Source of the DNA: Holothuria scabra
Lineage: Eukaryota; Echinodermata; Holothuroidea; Aspidochirotida; Holothuriidae
Reading direction: 5' to 3'
DNA: 64,000 nucleotides
Assembly (NCBI GenBank): GCA_037179385.1
Contig: CM074190.1
Span: 8,829,784 to 8,893,783 of the forward strand
Shown here: positions 35,585 to 46,314 of the stretch, one piece after another
How positions within the stretch are numbered: position 1 is the stretch's first letter
How the letters are laid out: each line of letters begins with the position of its first letter
Program-made: the position numbers and the translations under genes
Notes under the pieces: model-generated
What the model was told of the DNA's origin: nothing
What the model saw: only the letters and a program-made list of their open reading frames with translations
The model's database searches: none

Positions 35585-35853
35585 GATAAGTGAACAGGTA
35601 CTGTGCTCTGTCAATGGAACAATTGATGGACAATTGCAAAATTTAGTACAAAACATGTCAGATCATCCTATCTTTGATGCAAATGTTGTTTATTGTATTT
35701 TGAACATGAATAATGCATATAAATATAACACAACATTCTACATAGCCAATTTAATAATTGAATGGTTAGAAAATTTACAAGATCTGGGGAGGAGAAAAGT
35801 GAAAGGAAGGACTGAGGTGAAACTTTTGGCAGGATTTTATCTGTTAATAAAAG
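35585..35853 (+). other. Open 89-codon segment with splice-like borders, possible exon of unknown gene
   Basis: Between ggttttgcag and gtaata an open frame reads, in part, SDHPIFDANVVYCILNMNN and NLIIEWLENLQDLGRRKVK. I do not recognise the family. The acceptor has a poor pyrimidine tract and the frame remains open past the donor. One open run of this length is not rare in a 64-kb window read in six frames. It is listed only because it reads more like a protein than other frames in this gene-poor stretch. Confidence 0.15.
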
Positions 35854-36470
35854 GTAATAGCTCTACATTTGTTAAGAAGCAAATAACCCTACATTTGTCT
35901 ATTATCTTTTGATAACTTCCTGGGGGTGTGTTGCAGTTCTCAACCACCTATATTGTAGTGGCTGACCATTTCCATTACACTGTTTAAGTTTTCTGATATC
36001 TGGAGTAAAGTTGATTCTCACTAAAGTCAAAAGGGCATTGCCATTGTCTGAAATATTCAAATCATTTGAAGTAATTTATGGTTTATAGCTAGCCTGCATA
36101 TGTTTTGAAGTCTCAGTGTGACCATTGATTTGGTTAAATGGTGAAATTACCTTTACAGTGGTTGAAGTTAGTTTGTGGATTTATTAGCAACTCCATTTCT
36201 AAATTGTACTACAACATTGCTGTTTTCCAACATATTGTGGTCATCTACAGATTGTTCTTTAGTATCTGAACTGCCCGTACAGAATTTTCACATATATTGC
36301 ATGGAGTGTGGACAAGTCAAACTTAAGTCATTGAGACAGTCCTACCTTTGTCTGGTTTTACTAGAAAAATTAGTTTGTCAAGGAATAAGTTGGAAACAAG
36401 TCATCTGTTGGAAAGTTATAACCCCACCATTACACTTACTTCGTGTTCCTTTTGTTAATGTTTACATCAG

Positions 36471-36579
36471 GGGCCCGTTCCACAAAGAGTTAGGCACGAT
36501 CTTAAGTATGATCTACTGTTGGCTTAAGTATGGTGAATCAAACTTAAGATTGTGCGTAACTCTTTGTGGAACGGCCCCC
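36471..36579. mobile_element. 109-bp palindromic MITE
   Basis: Nearly the whole element is an inverted repeat: gggcccgttccacaaagagt on the left, actctttgtggaacggcccc on the right. The inner parts cacgatcttaag and cttaagattgtg also pair. It is intact-looking with few mismatches, suggesting recent insertion. Confidence 0.85.
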
Positions 36580-36599
36580 AGGAGTTTTATAATATAAAC

Positions 36600-38275
36600 A
36601 GTAAGTAATAAAAAAAGTCATTGAGAGTTTATCTTCCCTTTTGTTGTATTTTTGATTTGCTGCATCTCATAATTATTTTCTAAAGTAATTTATAACATCA
36701 GTCATGGCACACTGTAAGGTAGCCTGTTCATCTCAGTTATAAGTTGCAGAAAATAAAATATAACTGAGAGCTTGATTCAGAATTAGTAAATCGGCTGCAC
36801 ATGCTAAAAAGTATGGAAATTCATTGTTAAGCTTAAAGTGAAAGTTTTTGTGAAAATTTTACATCTATTTCAATTTATTTTGATACTTGGAACACCAAAC
36901 CTAAAAGCATTAGCTTACTCACACCTTAATCAATAATCAGATACTGCTTACAAAATGTAATATACAATACCATTATTTAAAAAAAAAAATCAGTGGTATT
37001 CACTGTACATTTTGATCCCACCCCCTCCCCATTCAACTTTAGGATAAAAAATATTTTCACATGATTCACAAGAGCCATTCATGATGACATTGAAGTCTAT
37101 GATACTAATTCAAGTTTGGGGAGAGCATTTTACCTTTAAGGAGAGCTTGCCAACTTGGGTACTCTTTAATTTGAACAATAACTAAACCATAGAAGTAATG
37201 GGAAGTTTGTTATTCTTTAAATGTTAAAATAATGCAGTTTAATGAAGATAACTACAGGGTATGTGTCATATGTTGTAGAATTAAAGGGGGATGGTAGCAG
37301 ACCTACATGGCTAAACCCACTGATGAATTGTTGAAAAGCTTAAGTATATTTCCAATCCCATTTTTCAAAAACAAAACACCTGTCCATAAAAATTTTCTAA
37401 ACTTGCAATGAAATATCAAACTTTTAAATGAATATTGCTGATGAGGTATGCAAACTGTAACATTAAGTTGAAAAGGTGTAAAATTTATGATTTAAGAAAC
37501 ATAATTTTTATGCTACTTCCTGAGAAATTCCCTTTACATTGTCCAAATTTTGTGCTGAAAAACTATTTCAGGGGTGTAGAATGTTCCTCCCAGTATCCTT
37601 GCTTTATTTTTCGCCAGATTCTTATTTCAGTATTGACTAACTGGTGTACATGGATTAGTTCATTTGTCATCAAACCTTTTTTTTTTAAATCTTTGATGAA
37701 AATGAGACAAAGTTATAGATTTGAACAATGTTTTTTCTTGAAGACCTTCATTTTCATACTAAACTATAAAGATAAAGCAAAAACTGGAGAATAACGTAAG
37801 TATTTACAGTTTCAATAGATAAACATACATCATGGTTAAGTTAACTGACCAAGAAAACTTGCATTTTTGGAAAGAAAAAGCTTTTACTCCATCTTAAAAA
37901 AAAAAAAAATTTAACAATTAAACAAATACAAAGTAAATTGTTAAGGAAAGAAAATAATAATAATAACAATAAAAAAAGACACAACTTCATATCAAACTTA
38001 CTACAAATATACATTTTATATCAGTTTATTCAGTCTTAACAAATTACGTATGTACCCTCAATGTAAAGGAGGATCCAAGGCACCAGTTCTTGGACTTGAA
38101 CAATGTTTCCAGCAGATGATATGTTTCAGTTATGGGGCACAGAAGGCAAAGGCAACCTGTTAAGTGGTCCACCCACAGGTGCTTCAGTCAGCCGTGCTGG
38201 CTTCCAACATTGTACTTTTTCTAAAACCCTCCTGACCCTCTGGCAAAGGGCCATTCAGCAAAACCAAACTTAATT
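36600..38275. other. Intergenic, little recognised
   Basis: A family F scrap (ttcacaagagccattcatga) lies at about 37060-37140. The rest is AT-rich without identifiable features. Confidence 0.4.
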
Positions 38276-38637
38276 AAAGCAGCTCATTGAGTTGGTTCAT
38301 GAAATTCAACAAACTTTTCCAAACCTACTGAGTTTTCTCCACATAACCATGACAAATGGTCAAACTTAGACAATCCCCATATCATACACACAAATAACAG
38401 TTTTATGAGTGAGTGCCTAACGGTTCAAGTCAGTTTTCAAAAATTCGTGACCAGACACTTTTTCAAATTATGTACAAAACCGTTACAAGTCGGGACACAA
38501 CAAATTCAAAATTTTAGTGTTTTCTGCGATTTTTGGACTTGAAACTTGACTTGTTATGCTAACTATAAGCATTGTTATGTGACAGTGAACCTTTGAGACT
38601 CTCATTAAGTTATCGATATCAACTCAATGAGCCTCTT
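38276..38637 (-). mobile_element. Family A MITE, copy 3
   Basis: It runs from agcagctcattgagttggtt to atcaactcaatgagcctctt, in the same orientation as copy 2. The interior matches the family (gaccagacactttttcaaat, cataccaatgaca-like part, aagcattgttatgtgac). Confidence 0.8.
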
Positions 38638-38649
38638 CAAACTGCTTCC

Positions 38650-38818
38650 TGAAGAAGCAGTTTGAAGAGTTTTATTATGTCCACTGCAGGACAATATGTG
38701 ACCAACCTCACGGCCCGCAGACCATGTACAACCTTAGGTCTGTCATGTATGGCTCCGTTCTAGACTGGATGAAAAGAACATATACTACACATGATCTAAG
38801 CCAAAAGGTGGAGAAGTG
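38650..38818 (-). mobile_element. U2 snRNA-headed SINE-like repeat, copy 1
   Basis: On the minus strand it begins cacttctccaccttttggct and continues tagatcatgtgtagtatatg then ttctt. This follows the first ~45 bases of U2 snRNA (cttctcggccttttggctaa, then gatcaagtgtagtatctgtt). After TTCTT the match to U2 ends. The body (catccagtctagaacggagc, then catacatgacagacct) is instead shared with the repeat at 55568. The tail runs through gtgaggttggtcacat and attgtcctgcagtggac. Two copies with the same U2/body junction imply a retroposed family, not a simple U2 pseudogene. Confidence 0.75.
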
Positions 38819-39299
38819 CTGCTAACATCGTCACCTGGGCCACCAAATTTAGTGGCAAGCCTATGCCAAGTGGGACTGCGAAAAGCTGGTGTACCTGAAA
38901 AAAAATCCACATACATCAAGTATATGCACATGTGAAACAATGGTACACAGCAGCTGGAATAAACCACTACACCACTTATGCGAGTGAAAATGAAGTACCT
39001 TAAATAAGTGGTTGTTGCCAGTGTTGAACTGAAAATCCTAATTCAAGTTTGATAATTGTCAGAAATGCAATTACCTCAACTCAAACATATTTGAACAGTG
39101 CAGGCCTTTGTCTCAGGATTTCATGAAAACTGGGAGAATAAACCTTACCATTTAAAGGGCATACTGCTTAGTCAAAAGAAATTTATCCAAAGGAACAATA
39201 AGCCTGCCAATCAAGTAATAGTGAATGGGAAGCATTAACTTATTTTCAAGTTTAAGACATATTTAAAACAAATGTGTGCAAGTTGAAGTTGGATGTACT

Positions 39300-40600
39300 T
39301 TACAGTTTGGGGAGGAAGTTTCAATAATGGATCGGCCAAAGTATTTCACAATGATTCACCTGTACTGTGACTGCCACAAGTATACGCACATACGTAGGAC
39401 ACAGTGCTGCATATGATACGTAAACTGGGCAGTATGCTTGTTTTTGGGGTACAATATGCACACCCAGCGTGCACTTTAATCGGTCCGTAATAATGTTCTT
39501 GCATGATAGGCATGTACGTACTCGGCGGTGGCGGATATGCATGAACAGTACGTACGTACGAAAAGATAATTGCAACAAGCTACAGGAATTTCCACCAGCT
39601 CTCTGAGGATACTTATGGGAATCTAAGGTTTATGCAGGATTATTTGGATTAAAACCAAATCTGTCGGCAAAATGTATTTTTTAATAACACGGTAAGGCTT
39701 CTTATCAAGCCGAAATGTCAATGTGTTTTGTTTTTCGGTCTGTGATGAACAGTTCGTATAATACCAACCTAACGTTAGCCCAGACCAGTGGAAAGCTACC
39801 AAATTACTATGACCTCTTGTGTATTATTAAACGTTAGCCCAAAGACTTCACAAAGCTTTGGTATCATACTGTCATACTCGGCAATAGCGTTAGGAGTCTA
39901 ATTTACTTTGTGTTAGCTTAGGCTAGGCCTTATTTTAGTTATGCTTAGGCTAGGACTAGTGTTGTTAGTATGTTACACTGATACTGGTAATAGTTACTTC
40001 TTGTGACCTTAATACCAACCTAGCCTAGTCCCCAGTAAGGACTGTAGTTTTGACTAGCCCAGGCCTATACTCACTTCACTTAGGCTATAAACCTACACAG
40101 CTCCAACTGTTCAGATGAAGTATGATGATGGATGGTCTTTTGAACAGGCACAGGTAACTTTTTCCTGACAGCAAGTTTAATTAAAAACACTCTTTTAGGG
40201 CCTAAACTAGGGTATCCAGTTGCAATGTACCCAGACCAAAGGTTACAGTTAGTTTCCGCCCTCGATACTTTCTGCTCCTCGAAAACGGTGTTTTCGCCCC
40301 CTTTTATTTTTAGCAGAAAACATCTTTTTGGGAGGCGCAAAGTAATGGAATGGAATGCGATATCAGTGGTACTTTCGTGAAATGAAGATTCCATCAACTT
40401 TTTCTTAAAGTTTCAAACTTCATTGATGTCTTTTACTATTCAATGCGACACCCGTTACTGCCATGTTGACATCTTTCCGAGCAACATTCTCACTGTAGAC
40501 TTTAGTATACTTATGCGTACTTACGTACAGGTATATGGTATTCAGTGCTGTGAACGACTGTTCACACATTCAGCAGAAGTCTACGTATAGGCAAGCAGAC
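39300..40600. promoter_or_regulatory. CpG-richer stretch, possible promoter region
   Basis: CpG dinucleotides (gtacgtacgtacg, actcggcggtggcggatatg, ggtccgtaata) are much denser than in the surrounding AT-rich DNA. No exon was recognised next to it. This is weak evidence, based on composition only. Confidence 0.2.
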
Positions 40601-41230
40601 AACTTATACATAAAAAAAAGCAAGTCCATGACTAGACTTGACATTTAGAAAAAAGGTGGTAAAATTCATTCTTTTCGATGATTTTTGATGAAGATACTGA
40701 AAAAGTTTTAGGCCTAGCCATAAATTTCATTGTTGCCTTGTACTTGGATTTGAAATTTGAAGTTAACAGTCACTTTTATCACATGTTAGTTGAAACATTA
40801 CTTTCGTCCCAAGATTTCTAGGGGCGGAAAGTAACGGGCAGAAACCACTGAGGGCGGAAACTAACTGACCCCCAGACCAAAACGTCCTTAGGCCTATGAT
40901 AAACAGTTTATGGTAGACCAAAACTTCCCCGCATAAACATGATAGAGAATCTGAATGTCCACTTGAAGTTTTTAACATAAGACCTTACAGTAGATGGAAG
41001 AGATGAATTAGAAAAAGGGAGGATGGGTTTAGGAATACAGGCCTAGTCTATTCAAGTGTGACGACTGCTAGTAAGATGAATTGTGGTTGATTTGTGTTTA
41101 GAAACTGAGAATGGAGATGAGTTATTGGATGATACTGTATAGGAAAAATAAAGAAAAGGTTGGATAATTGACATACCTTTTGACAAGATTTCTATTCTCT
41201 ATTAATAGAGAAAAAAGAACAAATATATAC
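40600..41230. other. No feature recognised
   Basis: Two short blocks near 40250-40330 and 40800-40870 share gggcggaaactaac/tagtttccgccctc in opposite orientation, perhaps ends of a decayed element. Nothing codes. Confidence 0.35.
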
Positions 41231-41234
41231 ATGT

Positions 41235-41500
41235 CCAACTTGTCTACCTTGGAGTGGTTCTGTGGATCCAATGTCGAAGTGAGGAGTGCGGGTAAAGATA
41301 TTCTGACTTTCTGAGTCCAACTTGTCTTCCTTGGAGTGGCTCTGTGAATTTGATGTCGAAGTGAGGAGATCTCTCTATTAAAGAACAACACTGTGTGTAC
41401 AACCCAGAATGGGTTTGGGGGCAAACTATTCTAAGTGCAACTTGCCTACTTCGGAAAGGCTCCCCGGATCTGGACTGTGTGATGAGGTCCTTTGTGGGGC
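41235..41500. repeat. Three degenerate ~95-bp tandem units
   Basis: Units begin ccaacttgtctaccttggag (41234), ccaacttgtcttccttggag (41318) and a weaker gcaacttgcctacttcggaa (41438). Each continues with tggctctgtg and gatgtcgaagtgaggag or a drifted form. Confidence 0.75.
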
Positions 41501-41609
41501 TAAAATCGGATACTACATTTGTCAGACATTGCCAGAAATGGTGTTTTGGCAATACCAGGCCTGGTGACATTTGTCTCGGTTTAAGCCCCAAAAATAGCAC
41601 TAACTAAAA

Positions 41610-43060
41610 GTACAAAGAGTGTTAAACATCGTTAATGCTGAAGGAATAATTTATCAACATCAATATTATTATAGATGTCCTAAGGACGGGATAAATGATT
41701 GGAATGTACAGCATGTCGATTGCACCCTGTAACACTACCTCAAATTTTAAGACAAATGTTTTTGACCTCGTGCCCCATAGCTAAAAAAAAGACTATTATT
41801 CTGCTTTGCAAAACTGATACATGTTAACATGCACAACATGTTAATAAACAGACCATCAAAGTTTTGAGTGGTGGTAACATTGTGTGTCCAAGAAAATGAG
41901 AGATTTTTGACACTTCTTCCACAGCTTTTCAAAAAAAATATCGCAGTACAAATTGAGGTGATGTATATTATAAAATCCTGAATGACCTTAAAGGAAAATT
42001 GAATTCAAAATGGATTTCTTTTGATGAAAAATGTTATGCTTTTAGTCCTTAACCATCAATGGTTAGGCTTTTGTGTTGTTACTGCGATATAGTGAAATTT
42101 TTATGGGACCCTTTTTCTGGGATGAGCAATATTTACGGTCATTGACTCTACTATGAAATTGGCCAGGGTATTCTGCAGTTGCTCCTCAATTTGTCTTTGG
42201 ATTTTAAAATAAATTGGGGTGCAATTATTGGAAAGCTTGGTTCGATCTGGAAAAAGTTAAGGTGGAGTCAAGTGTGTGGCCCACCTGTAGACAAAGAATC
42301 ACCAACGTGAAGCAAGCATGGACTACTCATTACAGCAGTGGGCCATCAGTACTCCCGGGAGTCTAGCTGGCACACCGATCAACTCCCAGAGGTCTACATT
42401 ATCATGTATGGCCTACTAATACCTCTAGTGCATTGCGTGTACTTTTACATGTATGGGCCTTTGTATGTACAATCTCTTACAAGTTGCCGCCACTGACTGC
42501 TGAGTTCTAACGTGTGTACACTACATAGCGTACCTTTATGTGCATGGTCAACATGTGCATTACGTTCATTTACAACTGTACATTTGTATGCACATCTGTG
42601 AGTTGTCATGTTTGTTGCATTGTATTTGTACAGAAAATCCTGGCATAAGATCACCCAGACTTTTGCCTACCTATTTTGAGAATGCATACTGGCACACAAT
42701 TTTGAACTTAACATTAAATTCTGTGCACAATTAACAAACTATGCAATCTGGAATTAGCCTGCTAGGCCCAAGGTCTATTATTAGTACATGAACAGGGTTC
42801 TGAACTATGTCCACTTTGTTTAACTCTGCAATTTGGAATTGGGGTTAAATAGCAGTTATAAATCATGTGTTTCAATGGCATCTCTGGTCCAAATTGATGT
42901 GCTGTCCCAGGCTACTTTATGAGTGGGTTTTTTTTGGGAAGGGGAAGCTTGCCTCAAGGCACAAACATTGCTGCAAAAGTGTCCTCTTTTTTCTGTAAAA
43001 AACCAAGATGTTGACATTTTTTTAAATTTTTGTGGAAATTAAAAACTTCGGAAACACTGC
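41610..43060. other. No feature recognised
   Basis: No gene, SINE or bounded transposon was identified. Confidence 0.4.
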
Positions 43061-43070
43061 TACATGTAAC

Positions 43071-43465
43071 TAGGGCTGTGAACTTTTAGCAAAATAACTA
43101 AACGTTTAACCTCAAAAATTTGTGATCGTTTAGCAATTAATCGCGATTATTATCACACACAAAAAAAATAATTTCAATACAGTATGTAGTGAGTGATACC
43201 GATTGTAATGCAAAAATAATAACAGTTGATATGTTACATGGAAAAAACAAATTATTCTGAAACTTGAAGCCCACAGTACAAGGTTCAAATATGCCCAGAA
43301 ATTCCATAATGTTTCATTAAACTAAAAGCAGGGATCATCAGAGTATACAAATGGATTAAAAACTGTCAAAAACATGTTTTGGGATTAATCACTTGTAGCT
43401 TTGTACTAAACGTTTATTCCACATGCGATCGTTTAGCGATTAATCGTTACATGTTCACAGCCCTA
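43071..43465. mobile_element. hAT-type MITE with perfect 8-bp target duplication
   Basis: The inverted ends TAGGGCTGTGAAC / GTTCACAGCCCTA are flanked by CATGTAAC at 43063-43070 and 43466-43473. TAGGG-type ends plus 8-bp duplications are characteristic of hAT elements. Subterminal gatcgtttagc and attaatcg motifs occur near both ends in inverted order. There is no transposase. Confidence 0.9.
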
Positions 43466-43768
43466 CATGTAACATAATTATTTGGATGATGCAGACAAGG
43501 TTATTGTGTAATGTGCTTTTTCTTCTTAGCTAGATCCAAACCTTTGTGGATCTGCCTCTCACCCTGGGAGGCCAGGCTTGATTCCAAGATTGAGTCACAC
43601 CAAAGAGTAATCTTTTGCCATTGTGCATGATGCTATTCCTAAACACCAGAGTTAAGAAAGCAATTTAGGTGTCCCCTACCTGAAAAAAGGCAGTGGGTGC
43701 CTCTAGTCAAGACTAAACCAGAAGTTCAAGGCAAACCCCAACGAATCCAATCTGAATACATTCCATTT

Positions 43769-43840
43769 AAAGCAAATTTGTATGTTAAAGCAAATTTGTA
43801 TGTTAAAAAAAATTTGTATGTTAAAACAAATTTCCATGTT
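43769..43840. repeat. 18-bp minisatellite, four units
   Basis: Four tandem copies of aaagcaaatttgtatgtt, the third with A for GC and the fourth with ttccatgtt. Confidence 0.9.
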
Positions 43841-44651
43841 ACAGTTCAAGTTCCATTACAAAGTAATCCTAATATAGCAGTTCCAATTGTCCTTTGCATC
43901 ATTTATTTCTTCCATACTGTAAGTTAGACAAGCAGACATTAAACAAGAAAGTTTTGTACAACAACATCAGTGTCAGCAGCGATCATCACTCCACACATGT
44001 AAGTTTGCACTTCTCCAAGTAATGTTGTTCCTGTGATCCTTTCACACACTAAAGATGTGCTTACTGTATTTAACCTTTGTTAAGGAATAAAATAAACGTT
44101 CAGTACAACCCAAAATATTGCTGCTTGGTGATTTGAATAAGATTGAAACCACTCAATAGAGGGAATAAATCAAGTCTTATCCCCAGGTAATGTTTGGTTC
44201 ATTAATGCCTCGATATGACACAAAGCTTTTGAGATGTAGGCCTAGTTTACACCTTTTAAAGTGATTCCTTCCAAGTAACAGCCCCCTTGTATAGTGTGTA
44301 GTTCTGTGTAGTCTTGCACTTTTGTAAATAGTCCTTCAAGTTACAATTTGTCAATAAAAACTTTCACATCTGCATGATCTGCTCAGTTGCTAGGCCTTTG
44401 TATTGATTTTCTTGACTATGAAAGTTACAATGACAGTCTGCATCGGAAAAACTTGTAGGTCATAGTATTGATTTCTGCAGAAAGTAAATACATTTAGTGA
44501 ATTTACTAATCAGGAAGCTACCTCCATGGTAGATCTCCCTTCACGTAATATGGGTTGTACTTTATAGCTGGTATTACAATGTTCAAACAAGACGAGTCAG
44601 ATGGTATGTTTTCACTGGTGTAGGAATGTATTTACCTGTCAGGTAACTGGT

Positions 44652-44890
44652 TAAGGTAGACCCCGTGTTTGGTCTACTGGTAGAGCATCCTCCTCCTTAT
44701 GCGGAAAGGCCCAGGTTTGATTCCCAGGTCTAGTCATACCAGAGACAGTAAAAATGGAACCTACTGTCGTTCTGTGGGATTCTCCGTATAAGCCATGGAG
44801 TAGGGGAAACAAACAATGAGCCACAACTGGAAAAAAGGCTGTGGCTGGCTTGACTTCCAATAGTGTGGAAACTGGGCTGTAAAACTCTAA
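44652..44890 (+). repeat. tRNA-type SINE, plus-strand copy with good B box
   Basis: The head holds tttggtctactggtagagca (A-box region) and caggtttgattcccaggt (B box GGTTTGATTCC). It is followed by the body atggaacctactgtcgttct, ccacaactggaaaaaaggct and the tail ggaaactgggctgtaaaact plus ctaaataactaac. The body and tail are the same as in the minus-strand family D copies, but the tRNA head differs, so two head types share one body. Confidence 0.8.
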
Positions 44891-45344
44891 ATAACTAACT
44901 TACCTGTTTACAAAGTTAAGATAGTTTAAAACCAAATTATGTGTTAGCATAGTCCTAATGGTGAAAACCAGGTAAAAACACCATTGACTTAGAGGAAAAC
45001 AGTGACATTTGTCTACTGGTAAAGAGTTAAAACACAGTTGTCCTACATGTAATGGGCTTTACCTGTTCTAAGTCTATTTTACCAAGTCCACACAGAGCCA
45101 GTTCCCTCCCAGCATGGGAGTTATTTTGCTGTACAGGTAGAACTGCCACACTTCAAGCAAGGTATGGTTCTCTACTCAGGCTACTGTGAGTAAAATAATT
45201 GAAGATAAAAGATCTCAACCAGACAAAAATTCTGTGTTCCTGAGTGGTCACTGTTGATCCCCTTCCATCCCAATCCTATGTCTCAGGTTTCTTTCTTGAA
45301 ACTTTTCAGTTCTACTGATCTTAAGGATTTCATCTACAATCATT

Positions 45345-46310
45345 AATCGAAGCCACAGCTTCGATTGTAGGAATTGCTCGCTCAGTCACGTGTTTTCGTG
45401 CCCTCGTAAGCGGTCGGTGTGGATGAATATTAAATCATGTTTCATTTGGATTCATATTGCAATCGCCAGCTGTTCGTTCGTACAATGGAACAGCTGCGCA
45501 GTCATGTTAAGTTGTTCCGTAGGGGGATTTTCAACAAAGTTTAACTATTTCAATATAAGGGGATTTGCCCGAACAACTCCTGTATAGTAAGGTGGTAATG
45601 TGCAAATAAAGAAGTAGTTCCACATTCAAAGGTATTGTTCTGCATTGAAGGCTTCCTCTCTGGTTGAAAAAAGGTGTAAATATAGTTTGAAAACAATTCA
45701 TACCGTTCAGGGATTTCAAAATAAATTTCAAAGGTTGCATTTTCCAACATATGCCACTTTGTTTTGTCGGAACTGCTTCATCAAGCAGCTTCGTCGACCG
45801 TACTCATTTCAATGTAAGCAAGTCCACTAACTTACGGTTCATGCATAAAAGCATGCAGCTAGCTAGCTATATAGTGTACGTACTGTGTCGTTAACGTGAT
45901 TGCGACAGTAACCAAGGCCAGGGAACGATCCACCAATTTTAAGGTATTCAATTTGTCGTTCATTTCATCATGTATGGGTTGTTAATGGCTTCTCTATTGT
46001 ATTTTCAATGTCTGAAACAAAGAAAAAGACAGTCTACCCACGGTTGTCGTAGTTCTCAGTAAAGGACTAACGTTATGTATCGACGGTCGCGTAGTTGCTC
46101 CCTATACATTTGTATAGGAAGCAATTACGCGACTCTCCATACGTACGCTACTCCTTTAGGCTTCACTGAGGACAAAAGTTGTCGTAGTCTTACCCAAACA
46201 CAGTTACGAAGGCCTAAAGCCAAACGTTACAGAACAAAACAACTCTAACATTAACACTTAGTCGTGTCCTAGTGCAAAAGGTGCGCTCAGCGTATATAGG
46301 CCTAGACACT
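45345..46310. promoter_or_regulatory. CpG-rich stretch, candidate promoter
   Basis: CpG is clearly enriched (tcgtgccctcgtaagcggtc, cttcgtcgaccgtac, cgacggtcgcgtag). It contains a CACGTG E-box at 45387-45392 and a perfect small hairpin at 45345-45366 (arms aatcgaagc/gcttcgatt). The FARP-like gene needs a non-coding first exon upstream of 52098, so this is a plausible site, inferred from composition and position only. Confidence 0.25.
46086..46133. repeat. 48-bp hairpin
   Basis: The arms gtcgcgtagttgctccctat and ataggaagcaattacgcgac pair with only two mismatches around a short centre. It is short for a MITE and has no visible target duplication. Confidence 0.7.
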
Positions 46311-46314
46311 GCAG

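Noticed and set aside
36175..36597. A 140-codon ORF, the longest but one in the window
   Set aside because: Its last part runs through the 109-bp palindromic MITE, so the frame is not a conserved gene; no family was recognised.
44087..44360. 3' ends of genes suggested by AATAAA at about 44087 and 44351
   Set aside because: No coding exon with a stop is present upstream on the + strand; AATAAA is common in AT-rich DNA.
44651..44860. A minus-strand ORF (MEVKPATAFFPVV...) that recurs in similar form at 24785
   Set aside because: The similarity comes from the SINE body read in one frame, not from a protein family.
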